Origin: Betaproteobacteria bacterium
GTDB taxonomy: Bacteria > Pseudomonadota > Gammaproteobacteria > Burkholderiales > Burkholderiaceae_C
Direction of reading: 5' to 3'
Length of the DNA: 54,451 nt
NCBI GenBank assembly: GCA_025356445.1
Contig: JANXSZ010000049.1
Coordinates: 1 to 54,451, forward strand
The notes below the pieces were generated by a model, which was given only the letters and a program-made list of their open reading frames with translations, was not told the origin of the DNA and ran no database searches. The position numbers were made by a program, and so were the translations under genes. Below, in pieces: positions 25,559-35,270 of this stretch (its first letter is position 1; every line of letters starts with the position of its first letter).

Positions 25559-26469
25559 GTACACCTACATCTTCCTCTTCTTCTGCTTCAACTTTCGGTG
25601 ATTCACTGATTGCCCGGCAAACCTTGAATGCCACCCGGCAAGCCAAGTACAACAGCCGCAAGCGCGTCAACCAGATCGCGCTGACCTTGAGCCTGATGGC
25701 CATGGCGTTTGGTCTGTTTTGGTTGACCTGGATTCTGTGGGAAACCGTGCGCTTGGGCCTTGGTGGCCTGACGATGATGACCTTGACCGAATCGACACCC
25801 CCACCGAACGAAGCCGGTGGTATCGCCAACGCGATTTACGGCTCGTTCCTGATGGTCGGTTTAGCCACCTTCGTGGGCACCCCTATCGGCGTGATGGCCG
25901 GCATTTATTTGGCCGAATACGACCTCAAAGGCTGGTTGGGCTCGCTTACCCGCTTTGTGAACGATATTTTGCTGTCAGCACCTTCCATCGTGATTGGCCT
26001 GTTTGTTTATGCCGTCATCGTTTCGCGTTTCAAGAGCTTCTCGGGCTGGGCAGGTGCGGTATCGCTGGCGCTGATCGTGATTCCCGTCGTCATTCGTACT
26101 ACCGAGAATATGCTGCAACTGGTGCCACCAGGTCTGCGCGAAGCTGCTTATGCCCTGGGTACGCCCAAGTGGAAAGTCATCATTGCTATTACTTTGAGAG
26201 CTGCCCGTGCTGGTGTGGTCACGGGCGTGCTGCTTGCCGTGGCCCGTATTGCCGGTGAAACGGCACCGCTGCTGTTCACCGCCTTGAGCAACCAGTTCTG
26301 GACATCTTCTTTGAGCGAGCCTATGGCCAGCCTGCCTGTCACCATCTTCAAGTTTGCGATGAGTCCGTATGAAAACTGGCAACAGTTGGCTTGGGCTGGC
26401 GTGTTCCTCATCACCATCGCGGTGCTGGGTCTGAACATCTTGGCTCGCTATGTGACCCGTGTGAAGTAA
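25555..26469 (+). CDS. pstA: Phosphate ABC transporter permease PstA
   Basis: 304 residues, six TM helices. The PstA features are [37 protein letters not shown] and the coupling loop [16 protein letters not shown]. The ATG overlaps the pstC stop. The N-terminal ~25 residues are Ser-rich and cytoplasmic. 32 bp separate its stop from pstB. Confidence 0.94.
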   Translation: MSTPTSSSSSASTFGDSLIARQTLNATRQAKYNSRKRVNQIALTLSLMAMAFGLFWLTWILWETVRLGLGGLTMMTLTESTPPPNEAGGIANAIYGSFLMVGLATFVGTPIGVMAGIYLAEYDLKGWLGSLTRFVNDILLSAPSIVIGLFVYAVIVSRFKSFSGWAGAVSLALIVIPVVIRTTENMLQLVPPGLREAAYALGTPKWKVIIAITLRAARAGVVTGVLLAVARIAGETAPLLFTALSNQFWTSSLSEPMASLPVTIFKFAMSPYENWQQLAWAGVFLITIAVLGLNILARYVTRVK

Positions 26470-26501
26470 GAATCACCTCAAAAATTACCTCCAAGACTGC
26501 C

Positions 26502-27284
26502 ATGACCACCATGACCGCCCCTGCGAAGACTGATTCCAAGATTTCAGTCAAAAACTTGAACTTCTACTACGGCAAGTTCCACGCCCTCAAGGGCATCAAC
26601 CTGGAAATCCCAGAGAAAAAAGTGACCGCCTTCATTGGCCCGTCTGGCTGCGGCAAATCCACGCTGCTGCGCACCTTCAACCGCATGTTCGAGCTGTACC
26701 CCGAGCAGCGTGCTGAAGGCTCGATCGAACTGGACGGTGAAAACCTGCTGACCTCCAAGCAAGACGTGGCGCTGATCCGTGCCAAAGTCGGCATGGTGTT
26801 CCAAAAGCCTACGCCGTTCCCGATGTCAATTTATGACAACGTGGCCTTTGGCGTCAAGCTGTTCGAGAACCTGAATGCTGCCGACATGGACGAGCGGGTC
26901 GAATGGGCCTTGCGCAAAGCGGCGCTGTGGACGGAAGTCAAAGACAAGTTAACGCAATCCGGTTCTGGCCTGTCCGGTGGTCAACAGCAGCGCCTGTGCA
27001 TTGCCCGTGGCATCGCGATCAAGCCTGAAGTGCTGCTGCTCGACGAGCCTTGCTCGGCGCTGGACCCGATTTCTACCGCCAAAATTGAAGAGCTGATTGC
27101 CGAGTTGAAGAGCGAGTACACCGTGGTGATCGTTACCCACAACATGCAGCAAGCAGCGCGTTGCAGCGACTACACCGCTTACATGTACCTTGGCGACCTG
27201 ATTGAGTTTGGCACCACAGAGCAAATGTTCTTCAAGCCCACACGCAAAGAAACCGAAGATTACATCACTGGCCGTTTTGGCTAA
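26502..27284 (+). CDS. pstB: Phosphate ABC transporter ATPase PstB
   Basis: Cytoplasmic ATPase of 260 residues. Walker [10 protein letters not shown], signature LSGGQQQR, Walker [14 protein letters not shown] and the His-switch [10 protein letters not shown] are all intact. The MTTMTAPAK start at 26502 is preferred to an upstream in-frame codon that lies within pstA. Drives phosphate import and, with PhoU, signals phosphate status to PhoR. Confidence 0.95.
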   Translation: MTTMTAPAKTDSKISVKNLNFYYGKFHALKGINLEIPEKKVTAFIGPSGCGKSTLLRTFNRMFELYPEQRAEGSIELDGENLLTSKQDVALIRAKVGMVFQKPTPFPMSIYDNVAFGVKLFENLNAADMDERVEWALRKAALWTEVKDKLTQSGSGLSGGQQQRLCIARGIAIKPEVLLLDEPCSALDPISTAKIEELIAELKSEYTVVIVTHNMQQAARCSDYTAYMYLGDLIEFGTTEQMFFKPTRKETEDYITGRFG

Positions 27285-27321
27285 GCCTCTCGTGCCTATT
27301 TAACGCCCTAAGGAGAACGAC

Positions 27322-28026
27322 ATGCCTGATAAACACCTCTCTACCCAGTTCGATACCGAACTCAACGGCGTTTCCTCCCGCGTCATGGCGATGGGCGGGC
27401 TGGTTGAATCGCAGATCGGTCAAGCCATTTACGCGCTGTCTCACCTGAGCCTGGAAACGGTGACGCAAGTGCTGGACATCGAGCAGCGCGTCAATGCCAT
27501 GGAAGTTGAAATCGACCGCGATTTGTCCAACATCATTGGACGGCGTCAACCGACTGCCCGCGATTTGCGTCTGCTGATGGCGATCTCCAAGGCCACTGCC
27601 AATCTGGAGCGCGCAGGCGACGAAGCCACCAAAATTGCGCGCATGGTCAAGTCCATCATCGAGAGCGGTGCCGGACGTGGTTTGCCGTCATCTGATTTGC
27701 GGGTAGCCGCGCAATTGGCCTCAGGCTTGCTGCGTAAAGCGCTGGACGGTTTTGCCCGTCTGGACATGAACGTGGCCGTCACCATTCTGAAAGAAGACGA
27801 TTTGATCGACCAGGAGTTCGACGGTTTCATGCGCAAACTTGTCACCTACATGATGGAAGACCCGCGCACTATTTCGCCCAGCCTGGATTTGCTGTTCCTC
27901 GCCAAGGCGATTGAGCGCATCGGTGACCATGCCAAAAACATCGCCGAGCTGATTATTTACATCGTCAAAGGCACCGACGTGCGCCACACGTCGATGGAAG
28001 ACATCGAAACCGCTGTTCAAGCCTGA
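27322..28026 (+). CDS. phoU: Phosphate signalling protein PhoU
   Basis: All-helical protein of 234 residues with two PhoU repeats. Each repeat carries the metal-binding E/D-x3-D pattern, visible in NLERAGDEATKIA and AIERIGDHAKNIAELIIY. Links PstB activity to PhoR inhibition when phosphate is plentiful. RBS AAGGAG lies just upstream of the ATG. Directly between pstB and phoB, as in other Burkholderiales. Confidence 0.95.
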   Translation: MPDKHLSTQFDTELNGVSSRVMAMGGLVESQIGQAIYALSHLSLETVTQVLDIEQRVNAMEVEIDRDLSNIIGRRQPTARDLRLLMAISKATANLERAGDEATKIARMVKSIIESGAGRGLPSSDLRVAAQLASGLLRKALDGFARLDMNVAVTILKEDDLIDQEFDGFMRKLVTYMMEDPRTISPSLDLLFLAKAIERIGDHAKNIAELIIYIVKGTDVRHTSMEDIETAVQA

Positions 28027-28052
28027 ACTTTAACTGCACTGTCAATCGCACA

Positions 28053-28805
28053 ATGAAACACCTCCCTCGCGTCCTGATTGTGGAAGATGAGCCGGCCATT
28101 GCCGAGCTGATCGCTGTCAACCTGCGCCACAACGGCTTCCAGCCAACGTGGGCGGAAGAGGGCGTTGCGGCCCAGCGTGAATTGGATGCGGTGCTGCCCG
28201 ATGTGATCTTGCTCGACTGGATGCTGCCGGGCCAAAGCGGTGTCACGCTGGCACGCAAATGGCGCGCTGACCCCCGCACCAAGGCCATCCCCATCTTGAT
28301 GCTGACGGCCCGAGGCGATGAGCCCGACAAAGTGACTGGCCTCGATGCCGGTGCTGACGACTACATCACCAAACCGTTCTCCACCCAAGAGTTGATGGCC
28401 CGTATCCGCTCTGTATTGCGCCGCCGTGCACCCGAGCAGGTGACGGACAGCGTGACCATTGCCGAGTTGGTGCTGGACGCTGCAAGCTACCGTGTCGCCT
28501 ACCAAGGACAGCAGCTCAAAATCGGCCCTACCGAGTTCAAACTGCTGCATTACCTGATGAAGCATGCCGAACGCGTTCACAGCCGAGGCCAGTTGCTGGA
28601 CAAAGTGTGGGGTGACCATGTGTTCATTGAAGAGCGCACGGTGGATGTCCATATCAAGCGGCTGCGCGAAGCCCTGGGCAGTGCGGGTGCCATGGTGGAG
28701 ACGGTACGTGGTGCCGGTTATCGGCTGACGGCGCAGCCGGTGGTAACTTCCGCGCCTGTGGCTGCACCTTTAGCGATGCCCATGGCTGTTTCTGTGGCGG
28801 CATGA
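28053..28805 (+). CDS. phoB: Phosphate regulon response regulator PhoB
   Basis: OmpR-family activator of 250 residues that binds Pho boxes. Receiver: acidic pair in IVEDEPA, phospho-acceptor Asp55 in LLDWMLPG, Thr in LMLTARGD and Lys in ITKPF. The winged helix contains IGPTEFKLLHYLM and ERTVDVHIKRLREAL. After the usual end GAGYRLT there is an unusual ~23-residue Ala/Pro/Val-rich tail. Its stop overlaps the phoR start (ATGA). The predicted target sites are in this same window. Confidence 0.95.
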   Translation: MKHLPRVLIVEDEPAIAELIAVNLRHNGFQPTWAEEGVAAQRELDAVLPDVILLDWMLPGQSGVTLARKWRADPRTKAIPILMLTARGDEPDKVTGLDAGADDYITKPFSTQELMARIRSVLRRRAPEQVTDSVTIAELVLDAASYRVAYQGQQLKIGPTEFKLLHYLMKHAERVHSRGQLLDKVWGDHVFIEERTVDVHIKRLREALGSAGAMVETVRGAGYRLTAQPVVTSAPVAAPLAMPMAVSVAA

Positions 28806-30145
28806 TCGGACGTATTGCGACTTATGTGGTCTTGCAAGCACTGGCAGGCCTGGGTGGTTGGACCCTTGACCGGGAGCGTGGTGCGCTGCTGGGCGTAGCC
28901 CTGACAGGGTTTCTGTGGTTTTTATTCGATGCTTTTAGGGGTGCACGCCTGCTGGCTTGGCTGCGCCAAGGCGAATGCCGTGACCCTCCCATGCGCCATG
29001 GCCTGTGGGGTGAGGTTGCTGACCGTACCCGTCGTGTGGTGCGCAATCTGAACCAGAAAACCCAAAGCAGTGACGAGCGTCTACAGGACTTCTTGGCTGC
29101 CATTCAGGCTTCTCCGAATGGCGTGGTGCTGCTGGATGCCGAAGGCCGCATTGAGTGGTGCAACGAAACTGCTGCCGGTCATTTGGGGTTTCACGCTGAG
29201 CGTGACCGCGAACAGCTCATCGGTTATTTGGTGCGTGACCCCTCTTTTGCCGCCTATATGGCAGCCCAAAATTTTGGCCACGAGGTGATGATTGAAGGCC
29301 GCAGCAGCACCTTCAGCCGTCCCGTGAGGTTATCGTTGCAGATGCACCCCTACGGCGAAGGCCGCAATCTGTTGCTGTCGCGTGACATCACCGCACTGGA
29401 GCAGGCCGAAGTGATGCGGCGCGATTTTGTGGCCAATGTGTCGCATGAAATCCGTACGCCATTGACGGTGCTGTCCGGCTTCATCGAAACCTTGCAAAAC
29501 CTGCCGCTGGACGCAGACGAGCGTGAACGCTACCTCGCCATGATGGCCTTGCAGTCCCAGCGCATGCAAAGCTTGGTCAGTGATTTGCTCACCCTGTCAC
29601 GCCTGGAAGGCAGCCCCTTGCCCAGTATGCAAGCATGGACGTCACTGCCCGATTTGATGGCCCAGTGCGAGCAAGAGGCGCGTGCGCTGTCAGCCAGCCT
29701 GACTGCCACAGTGGGTAAACCCCACCAGCTGAGCTTTACCCCAGCGCCTCATGTGGCCTTGGCCGGTTCGCCCAGCGAATGGCAAAGCGCCTTTTCCAAC
29801 CTCGTCAGCAACGCCGTGCGCTACACGCCCCCTGGCGGCGCTATCAGCGTGGACTGGCAGATACAGGACGGCGGCGTTGGAGATGGCTTTGGCACAAGCT
29901 CGGGCGGTGTGGTGTTTTCAGTGCAAGACACCGGCCCTGGCATTGCCCCTGAACACATCCCCCGCTTGACAGAGCGCTTCTACCGCGTAGACCGCAGTCG
30001 CTCCAGGGAGACGGGAGGCACAGGATTGGGGCTGGCGATTGTGAAGCATGTGTTGCAGCGGCATGGTGCTGAATTGAAAATCAGCAGCACGCCGGGGCAG
30101 GGGTCACGGTTTTCGATAGGCGTGCCTGGGGGACGGGTGCGCTGA
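28802..30145 (+). CDS. phoR: Phosphate regulon sensor histidine kinase PhoR
   Basis: 447 residues. The N-terminal hydrophobic hairpin (about 5-48) anchors it with almost no periplasmic part, as in other PhoR proteins, which sense Pst/PhoU rather than phosphate directly. A PAS domain (about 95-200) precedes the H-box FVANVSHEIRTPLTV with His215. ATPase boxes: SNLVSNAVRYTPPGG, VQDTGPGIAPEH, RETGGTGLGLAIVKH. Last gene of the operon, ending 24 bp from the convergent MATE gene; no clear terminator seen in that gap. Confidence 0.95.
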   Translation: MIGRIATYVVLQALAGLGGWTLDRERGALLGVALTGFLWFLFDAFRGARLLAWLRQGECRDPPMRHGLWGEVADRTRRVVRNLNQKTQSSDERLQDFLAAIQASPNGVVLLDAEGRIEWCNETAAGHLGFHAERDREQLIGYLVRDPSFAAYMAAQNFGHEVMIEGRSSTFSRPVRLSLQMHPYGEGRNLLLSRDITALEQAEVMRRDFVANVSHEIRTPLTVLSGFIETLQNLPLDADERERYLAMMALQSQRMQSLVSDLLTLSRLEGSPLPSMQAWTSLPDLMAQCEQEARALSASLTATVGKPHQLSFTPAPHVALAGSPSEWQSAFSNLVSNAVRYTPPGGAISVDWQIQDGGVGDGFGTSSGGVVFSVQDTGPGIAPEHIPRLTERFYRVDRSRSRETGGTGLGLAIVKHVLQRHGAELKISSTPGQGSRFSIGVPGGRVR

Positions 30146-30169
30146 AGAAATGGTTTGTGGCTTAAAGGC

Positions 30170-31516
30170 CTACCGTTTGTGATCCGTTTGCCTTACCACC
30201 CAAGCCAGCAACCCCATCAACGTCCCCGCAGCCAGCGTCAGTGCTAACGCGCTGCAAATCCAAAATGTGCTGGGTTCTGGTCTTGGTGCGATGGAGCCCC
30301 AGCCCACATAGGCCCACACATACGCGCCGCCCAGGCCGACACCCCACAGCAGCACAGCGTAAATGACCAGTGGAGCGATCGCGATACGGTAGCAGCGCAG
30401 CACAAAGCCGCTCACCGCTTGCAGCGCATCTGCGAGGTGGAACAGAGCAATCCAGACCATTAACTCGGCGGCCACCAGGGCCACTTGCACATTGCGGGCA
30501 TAGAGGCTTGCCAAGCCCTCACGCGCTACAAACAAGATAGCTGCAAATGCTGATGAGGTAAGCACTGCAAGCATAAATCCATTAAATATGGCGTGCCGTG
30601 CCTGCGCTGAGTTGCCTGCACCTCGCCAGAAGCTGACGCGTGCGCTGGTGGCGATGCCAATCGACAGCGGCATCATGTACAGCACGGCCACCACATTCGA
30701 GGCGATCTGGTGCGCGGCTGACGCTACCGTGCCTTGGCGAGCAATGAACAAAGCCATCAGCGTGAACGAAGTCACTTCCACCATCACCGCAAGGCCAGTA
30801 GGCACACCCAGCTTGGCAAAGGCACGGATGGCAGGCCAATCGGGTGCTTCCAGGGCTTGCCAAAGGCGGTAAGGGTGGTACAGCGCTTGGGTGCGCAGCA
30901 TCACCACGGCAACCAGCAGCATGCCCAGGTTAACCGCTACCGTCGCCCAAGCGCAGCCCACAGCGCCCATGGGGGCCACACCCGCGCCGCCAAAGGTCAG
31001 CCAAATTGACAGCGGAATTTTGAGGACCAGCGCACCGAGTTGCAGCGCCGTCACCAGCAACGGCTTACCCAGGCTTTGGTTCAAGGTGCTGTACAGGCGA
31101 AACAGCAGGGCAGGCACCAAGGCCAGTGCGAGGACGCTGAGGTAGCTTTCCACCTCGCCCTGCAAAGCGATGGGTACCTGCGTCGAGCGCAGCAAAGGGC
31201 CAGGAAACAGCAGGGCGACAAGACCGATGACCGCCGTGATGGCACACAGGTAGAGTGCTTGGCGTACGGAGCGACCGACATCTGCAAACTGCTTTGCCCC
31301 TTGCAATTCAGCCCAAACCGGCAGCAGCGCTTGCAGCACGGCCATCAACCCCACGTAAACGCTGATATAGACGGCGGTACCGACAGACAGCGCGGCCAGT
31401 GCCGTATCGGAATAGCGTCCCGCGACAAGTGTGTCTGTCACGCCAAATGCCATCACTGCCAGCTGCCCCGCCCATACACTGCCAGCATGGCGTGCTATGG
31501 TTTTGAGTTCAGACAT
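30170..31516 (-). CDS. MATE family efflux transporter
   Basis: 448 residues and 12 predicted TM helices in two homologous halves, NorM-like. Recognisable: GQLAVMAFGVTDTLVAGRYS at the N-terminus and the second-half equivalent around ASAAHQIASNVVAVLYMMPL. Exports cationic drugs or metabolites in exchange for H+ or Na+. Its start is 7 bp after the stop of the upstream membrane gene, so the two are co-transcribed. It contains an in-frame copy of the GCTAY-N7-RTAGC repeat at 30525-30541. Confidence 0.9.
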   Translation of the reverse strand: MSELKTIARHAGSVWAGQLAVMAFGVTDTLVAGRYSDTALAALSVGTAVYISVYVGLMAVLQALLPVWAELQGAKQFADVGRSVRQALYLCAITAVIGLVALLFPGPLLRSTQVPIALQGEVESYLSVLALALVPALLFRLYSTLNQSLGKPLLVTALQLGALVLKIPLSIWLTFGGAGVAPMGAVGCAWATVAVNLGMLLVAVVMLRTQALYHPYRLWQALEAPDWPAIRAFAKLGVPTGLAVMVEVTSFTLMALFIARQGTVASAAHQIASNVVAVLYMMPLSIGIATSARVSFWRGAGNSAQARHAIFNGFMLAVLTSSAFAAILFVAREGLASLYARNVQVALVAAELMVWIALFHLADALQAVSGFVLRCYRIAIAPLVIYAVLLWGVGLGGAYVWAYVGWGSIAPRPEPSTFWICSALALTLAAGTLMGLLAWVVRQTDHKR

Positions 31517-31523
31517 GGATGCG

Positions 31524-33287
31524 CTATTTATCTGCGGTGCTTAACCGACGGTAAGCTTGAACCGCTTCACCGCCCCGTGGGCCAGACAGAACGGGACCTT
31601 GTTGCACCCAGCGCAGCGTGTTCACACCGGGGCCCAGGTCAGCGGGATTGTCGTTGGAGAGCAACCAGGGGCAGTCACTGTCTTGGTCTTCAACCTGCAC
31701 TTTGCCGTGGTAGCGCAGGCTGGTGACCAGTCCGGCGCTCAGGCTGTGGGCTTCTACGCAGCCGGGGGTTGGGTCGATGACCGCCTTCAGTTGCTCAACC
31801 AAACGGGTGTTGCTGAGTGAAAAGTTCAGCGGCCCCAGCAGGAGTGTCATCACCAGTACCCAGCCCAGCGTGGCACCGCCTGCTGGCAGCACGAGGCTTT
31901 TCCAGATAGCGGCGCGGTGCCGCCCCACACGCCAGCGCACCAGGGCGATCCAGGCGAGGGTGGCCGTCAGCGCCACGGCGAGAGCCAGGGGCGAAAACGC
32001 AGGCACAAAGCCCGGTGCCAGCCGCGCCACGTTGGCAGCGGGTTGGGCTGGTACGCCTGTTTGCATGGCGATCCACACTACCCAGACCACGATAGCCCAG
32101 CCTGAGAAAAACAACAGCGTGAACCAGTCAATCAGTGCGGTCACGGTACGGCTGAGTGTAGGTAAGGCAAACGCAGCCAAGGCAGCCAGCGCAGGCAAGC
32201 CCAACAGCAGCGAACGGTCTGCCGATGGTGTACACAAAGTAGTGCCCAGTGCCACCGTCAAAAACCATAGCGGGAGAGCAAGGTGAGGGCTGCGCCAGAG
32301 CCGCCGCCAGCGCCATAACGTCCATGCCGCCAGTGGCGTGGCAGGCCATCCAAACCAGAGCAGCAAGCGCGCCAAGCCTTTGGCGCTTTGGAAGTCTCCC
32401 CTTGGAGATTCAAGTCGCCACTGCCATAAATCCAGGCTATAGGCTAAACCGGCTGCGCCTGCGGTACACAGTGCAATGAGCGTAGCGATGCCCGCGTTGG
32501 GCCAAGAGGATGGTGTTAACAGGGCAGCACCTGGGTTGCTGTAATCAGGATCTGTGTTCTTGCCGTGAGGTATTGCCGGGCCAAAGCCAACAATGGCGGT
32601 GCTGCCCAAGCCCAGCAGCGTCGCCACCGTGGGTGCCCCTGAAAGCGCTAAACCCACCAACCCCACCAGCAAAGTGATACCTGCAAAGCTTTTGCCACGC
32701 AGCAAATGCACCACGGCGAAAAAGCTCAGGGCGACAAAGGCCAGTTGCGCCAATGCGCTAGAGGTTTCGTGGGCGAGCAATGCCAAGCCCAAGCATGCCA
32801 ACAATGCCAGCAAACCGCCATCCGCCATGGCACGGGCATAGTCCGTCGGTCTTGCTTCGCCACCGAACGCGAACAGCACAGGTTGAGCCTGTGGTGTACG
32901 GGCCAGGCCATAAACAGCGTTCCAGGTGGCCAATAGCACCGCAGCTAGCAGGAGGACAAAGGGTATGCGCACCGCCACATCAGGCAGCAACCAAGGCGGG
33001 CTGAGCTGTATCGCCCACGCACCCAGCCAATAAGGTAGCAGTGCGTCGATGGTGGGGTAGCCTAGAAGTTGAGGATTCCACCATGAGGCCGTGCCTTGCG
33101 CCATTTCCCACATCACGCCAAAGCCCATGATGTCGGCACTGCGCCAAGGCTCGCGGCCAACGAAACCCGGCAGCACAAAGGCGAGGCACAGCAACCAGAG
33201 TGCCAAACGCGGCAAACGGCGCACGGCACTTTGGGCGACCAGAGCGGGGCTGGGGGGATTCATGGGGTGGTGGTTAACAGTAGCCAT
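31524..33287 (-). CDS. Polytopic membrane protein, GT39/ArnT-like glycosyltransferase
   Basis: About 587 residues with roughly 12 TM segments. The first periplasmic loop GREPWRSADIMGFGVMWEMA...WWNPQLLGYP has the layout of GT39/PMT/ArnT enzymes, which transfer sugars from polyprenyl phosphate, but the usual Asp-Glu pair is changed, so catalysis is uncertain. The C-terminal periplasmic domain (about 500-587) is soluble. The start is ambiguous (33293, 33287 or 33263; no clear RBS). Coupled to the MATE transporter downstream. The rpmE2 terminator lies immediately upstream. Confidence 0.6.
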   Translation of the reverse strand: MATVNHHPMNPPSPALVAQSAVRRLPRLALWLLCLAFVLPGFVGREPWRSADIMGFGVMWEMAQGTASWWNPQLLGYPTIDALLPYWLGAWAIQLSPPWLLPDVAVRIPFVLLLAAVLLATWNAVYGLARTPQAQPVLFAFGGEARPTDYARAMADGGLLALLACLGLALLAHETSSALAQLAFVALSFFAVVHLLRGKSFAGITLLVGLVGLALSGAPTVATLLGLGSTAIVGFGPAIPHGKNTDPDYSNPGAALLTPSSWPNAGIATLIALCTAGAAGLAYSLDLWQWRLESPRGDFQSAKGLARLLLWFGWPATPLAAWTLWRWRRLWRSPHLALPLWFLTVALGTTLCTPSADRSLLLGLPALAALAAFALPTLSRTVTALIDWFTLLFFSGWAIVVWVVWIAMQTGVPAQPAANVARLAPGFVPAFSPLALAVALTATLAWIALVRWRVGRHRAAIWKSLVLPAGGATLGWVLVMTLLLGPLNFSLSNTRLVEQLKAVIDPTPGCVEAHSLSAGLVTSLRYHGKVQVEDQDSDCPWLLSNDNPADLGPGVNTLRWVQQGPVLSGPRGGEAVQAYRRLSTADK

Positions 33288-33296
33288 AAACAAGCG

Positions 33297-33334
33297 AAAA
33301 AAAGGGCAGCGTGGTTGCCCACGCTGCCCTTTTT
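33297..33334 (-). terminator. Rho-independent terminator of rpmE2
   Basis: Stem GGGCAGCGTGG (33304-33314) pairs perfectly with CCACGCTGCCC (33319-33329) around a TTGC loop. On the minus strand the hairpin is followed by a run of T (from A33297-33303). A short T-run on the plus side means it may also work in reverse. It lies 19 bp after the rpmE2 stop. Confidence 0.88.
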
Positions 33335-33353
33335 GCGCCAGTGCAGGCTGTGC

Positions 33354-33638
33354 TTATTCTGCGGCAGCAGCAGGCGCGGCAGCCAACACGGTGGTCTTGC
33401 CGAAAGCCTTGCGGAAGCGCTCAACACGGCCGCCCATGTTGTCCACGGATTTTTGTGTGCCCGTGTAGAAGGGGTGCGACTCGCTGGACGTGTCCAGCTT
33501 GTACATAGGCAGCTCACGGCCGTCTTCGGTCGTGCCCATTTCCTTGGTGCTAACGCAAGAACGGGTCACAAACTTGAAGTTGTTGGACAAGTCAACAAAC
33601 AAAATTTCACGGTAGTTGGGGTGAATGCCAGCTTTCAT
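33354..33638 (-). CDS. rpmE2: 50S ribosomal protein L31 type B
   Basis: 94 residues, beginning MKAGIHPNYREILFVDLS with an AAGGAAA ribosome-binding site. It lacks the zinc-binding CxxC pairs of type-A L31 and has the type-B features HPFYTGTQKSVD and RVERFRKAFG. The end is Ala-rich. It follows rho on the same strand with a 96-bp gap and has its own terminator. Confidence 0.94.
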   Translation of the reverse strand: MKAGIHPNYREILFVDLSNNFKFVTRSCVSTKEMGTTEDGRELPMYKLDTSSESHPFYTGTQKSVDNMGGRVERFRKAFGKTTVLAAAPAAAAE

Positions 33639-33734
33639 GGGGTTTCCTTGAGTTTCAAGCGCGAGAGCCACTTATGCAACCATTGCCAAGCACTTTTCGC
33701 CAAAGCCTTCGATTATATAACGAAGGAAGACGGA

Positions 33735-34997
33735 TTAGCCACCTCTGCGCATCATGTCAAAGAACTCGACATTGCTTTTCGTGGCACGCATGTTCTTGAG
33801 CATCAGTTCCATCGACTCGATCTCGTCCATGTTGTACATGAACTGGCGCAGGATGCGGCTCTTTTGCAGCACTTCAGGGGACAGCAGCAGCTCTTCCTTG
33901 CGGGTGCCGCTGCGGTTCAAGTTGATTGCAGGGAACACGCGCTTTTCGTACAAACGGCGTTCCAGGTGGATTTCGCTGTTGCCGGTGCCCTTGAATTCTT
34001 CAAAAATCACTTCGTCCATGCGGCTGCCGGTATCGACCAAAGCTGTGCCAATGATGGTCAGCGAGCCGCCTTCTTCCACATTGCGGGCCGCGCCGAAGAA
34101 ACGCTTGGGGCGTTGCAACGCGTTTGCGTCCACACCGCCGGAGAGTACCTTGCCGCTGGAAGGCACCACGTTGTTGTAAGCGCGGGCGAGGCGGGTGATC
34201 GAGTCCAGCAAGATCACCACGTCTTTTTTCAGTTCGACCAAACGCTTGGCGCGCTCGATCACCATTTCAGCGACGTGAACGTGGCGAGCGGCGGGTTCGT
34301 CGAACGTGGACGCGATAACTTCGCCGCGCACGGTGCGCTGCATTTCAGTCACTTCTTCAGGGCGCTCGTCCACCAGCAGCACCATCAGGTGAACATCGGG
34401 GTAGTTCGCGGTGATGGCGTGAGCGATGTGCTGCATCATCACCGTCTTGCCCGACTTGGGCTGGGCGACGATCAACGCGCGCTGGCCTTTGCCAATCGGC
34501 GACACGATGTCGATGATGCGGCCAGTGATGTTCTCGTCGCTCTTGATGTCGCGTTCCAGGCGGAACTGTTCTTTGGGAAACAGCGGCGTCAAGTTCTCGA
34601 ACATCACCTTGTGGCGGTTGTCTTCGGGCAGGCCGTCGTTGACCTTGTCGAGCTTGGTCAGCGCAAAGTAACGCTCGCCATCTTTCGGCGTGCGCACTTC
34701 GCCTTCGATCATGTCGCCGGTGTGCAGGTTGAAGCGACGCACCTGGCTGGGGCTGATGTAGATGTCGTCAGTGCTGGCGGTGTAGCTGGTGTCGGGGCTG
34801 CGCAAGAAGCCAAAACCGTCGGGCAAAATTTCGAGTACGCCGTCGGCAAAGATTTGCTCACCAGCGCGGGCGCGTTTTTTGATGATGGCAAACATCAGCT
34901 CTTGCTTGCGCATACGGCCCGTATTTTCAATCTCAAGGGCTTCAGCCTGCTTGAGGACTTCAGACACATGCAGTGCCTTGAGTTCGTTTAAGTGCAT
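33735..34997 (-). CDS. rho: Transcription termination factor Rho
   Basis: Hexameric RNA helicase of 420 residues. The N-terminal RNA-binding fold contains [13 protein letters not shown] and the Q-loop/P-loop region has [30 protein letters not shown] and the C-terminal R-loop segment DALQ-type [15 protein letters not shown] are also canonical. It begins [15 protein letters not shown], as in most proteobacteria. The 273-bp gap upstream (to trxA) probably contains the leader used for autoregulation. Confidence 0.97.
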   Translation of the reverse strand: MHLNELKALHVSEVLKQAEALEIENTGRMRKQELMFAIIKKRARAGEQIFADGVLEILPDGFGFLRSPDTSYTASTDDIYISPSQVRRFNLHTGDMIEGEVRTPKDGERYFALTKLDKVNDGLPEDNRHKVMFENLTPLFPKEQFRLERDIKSDENITGRIIDIVSPIGKGQRALIVAQPKSGKTVMMQHIAHAITANYPDVHLMVLLVDERPEEVTEMQRTVRGEVIASTFDEPAARHVHVAEMVIERAKRLVELKKDVVILLDSITRLARAYNNVVPSSGKVLSGGVDANALQRPKRFFGAARNVEEGGSLTIIGTALVDTGSRMDEVIFEEFKGTGNSEIHLERRLYEKRVFPAINLNRSGTRKEELLLSPEVLQKSRILRQFMYNMDEIESMELMLKNMRATKSNVEFFDMMRRGG

Positions 34998-35270
34998 TGT
35001 TTACTCCGTACAGGAGCTCAAGTGGGGTAACGCGGAATGGAAAAGCGCGGAACGTTGAGGAGTGGGATGGGTTTTGGAGTTGAGGGAAGCGCCAGGGTCA
35101 TCAGGGCTTCAACAATCCAATGTTCGAGCCGCAAGTCCTATAGACCACACAGCGAACGAAAGAATTATGACAGGAAACGGGGAGGGGGGTGAAAGTTACC
35201 CAGCAACACAGGGCGTTGCTGTTACCTGAGACTGAAGGACAACCAAGTCCTTCAGTGCTGCAGGTGTGAA
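34998..35270. other. rho-trxA intergenic region with a 10-bp hairpin
   Basis: Non-coding. A perfect inverted repeat ACTGAAGGAC / GTCCTTCAGT (35231-35240 and 35247-35256, loop AACCAA) lies 15 bp after the trxA stop; it has no T-run, so it is at best a weak or Rho-dependent terminator for trxA. The remaining ~230 bp should carry the rho promoter and leader. Nothing tRNA-like folds convincingly. Confidence 0.5.

Noticed and set aside
28027-28052. Possible Pho half-site CTGTCAA before phoB
   Set aside because: No second heptamer at the 11-nt period; the gene is inside the pst operon.
33096-34991. Open frame of about 630 codons opposite rho
   Set aside because: Rho on the minus strand is certain; the opposite frame has no recognisable motif and crosses rpmE2 and its terminator.
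35090-35150. tRNA-like fragment (GTTCGAGCC) upstream of rho
   Set aside because: No cloverleaf can be drawn; single T-loop-like word only.
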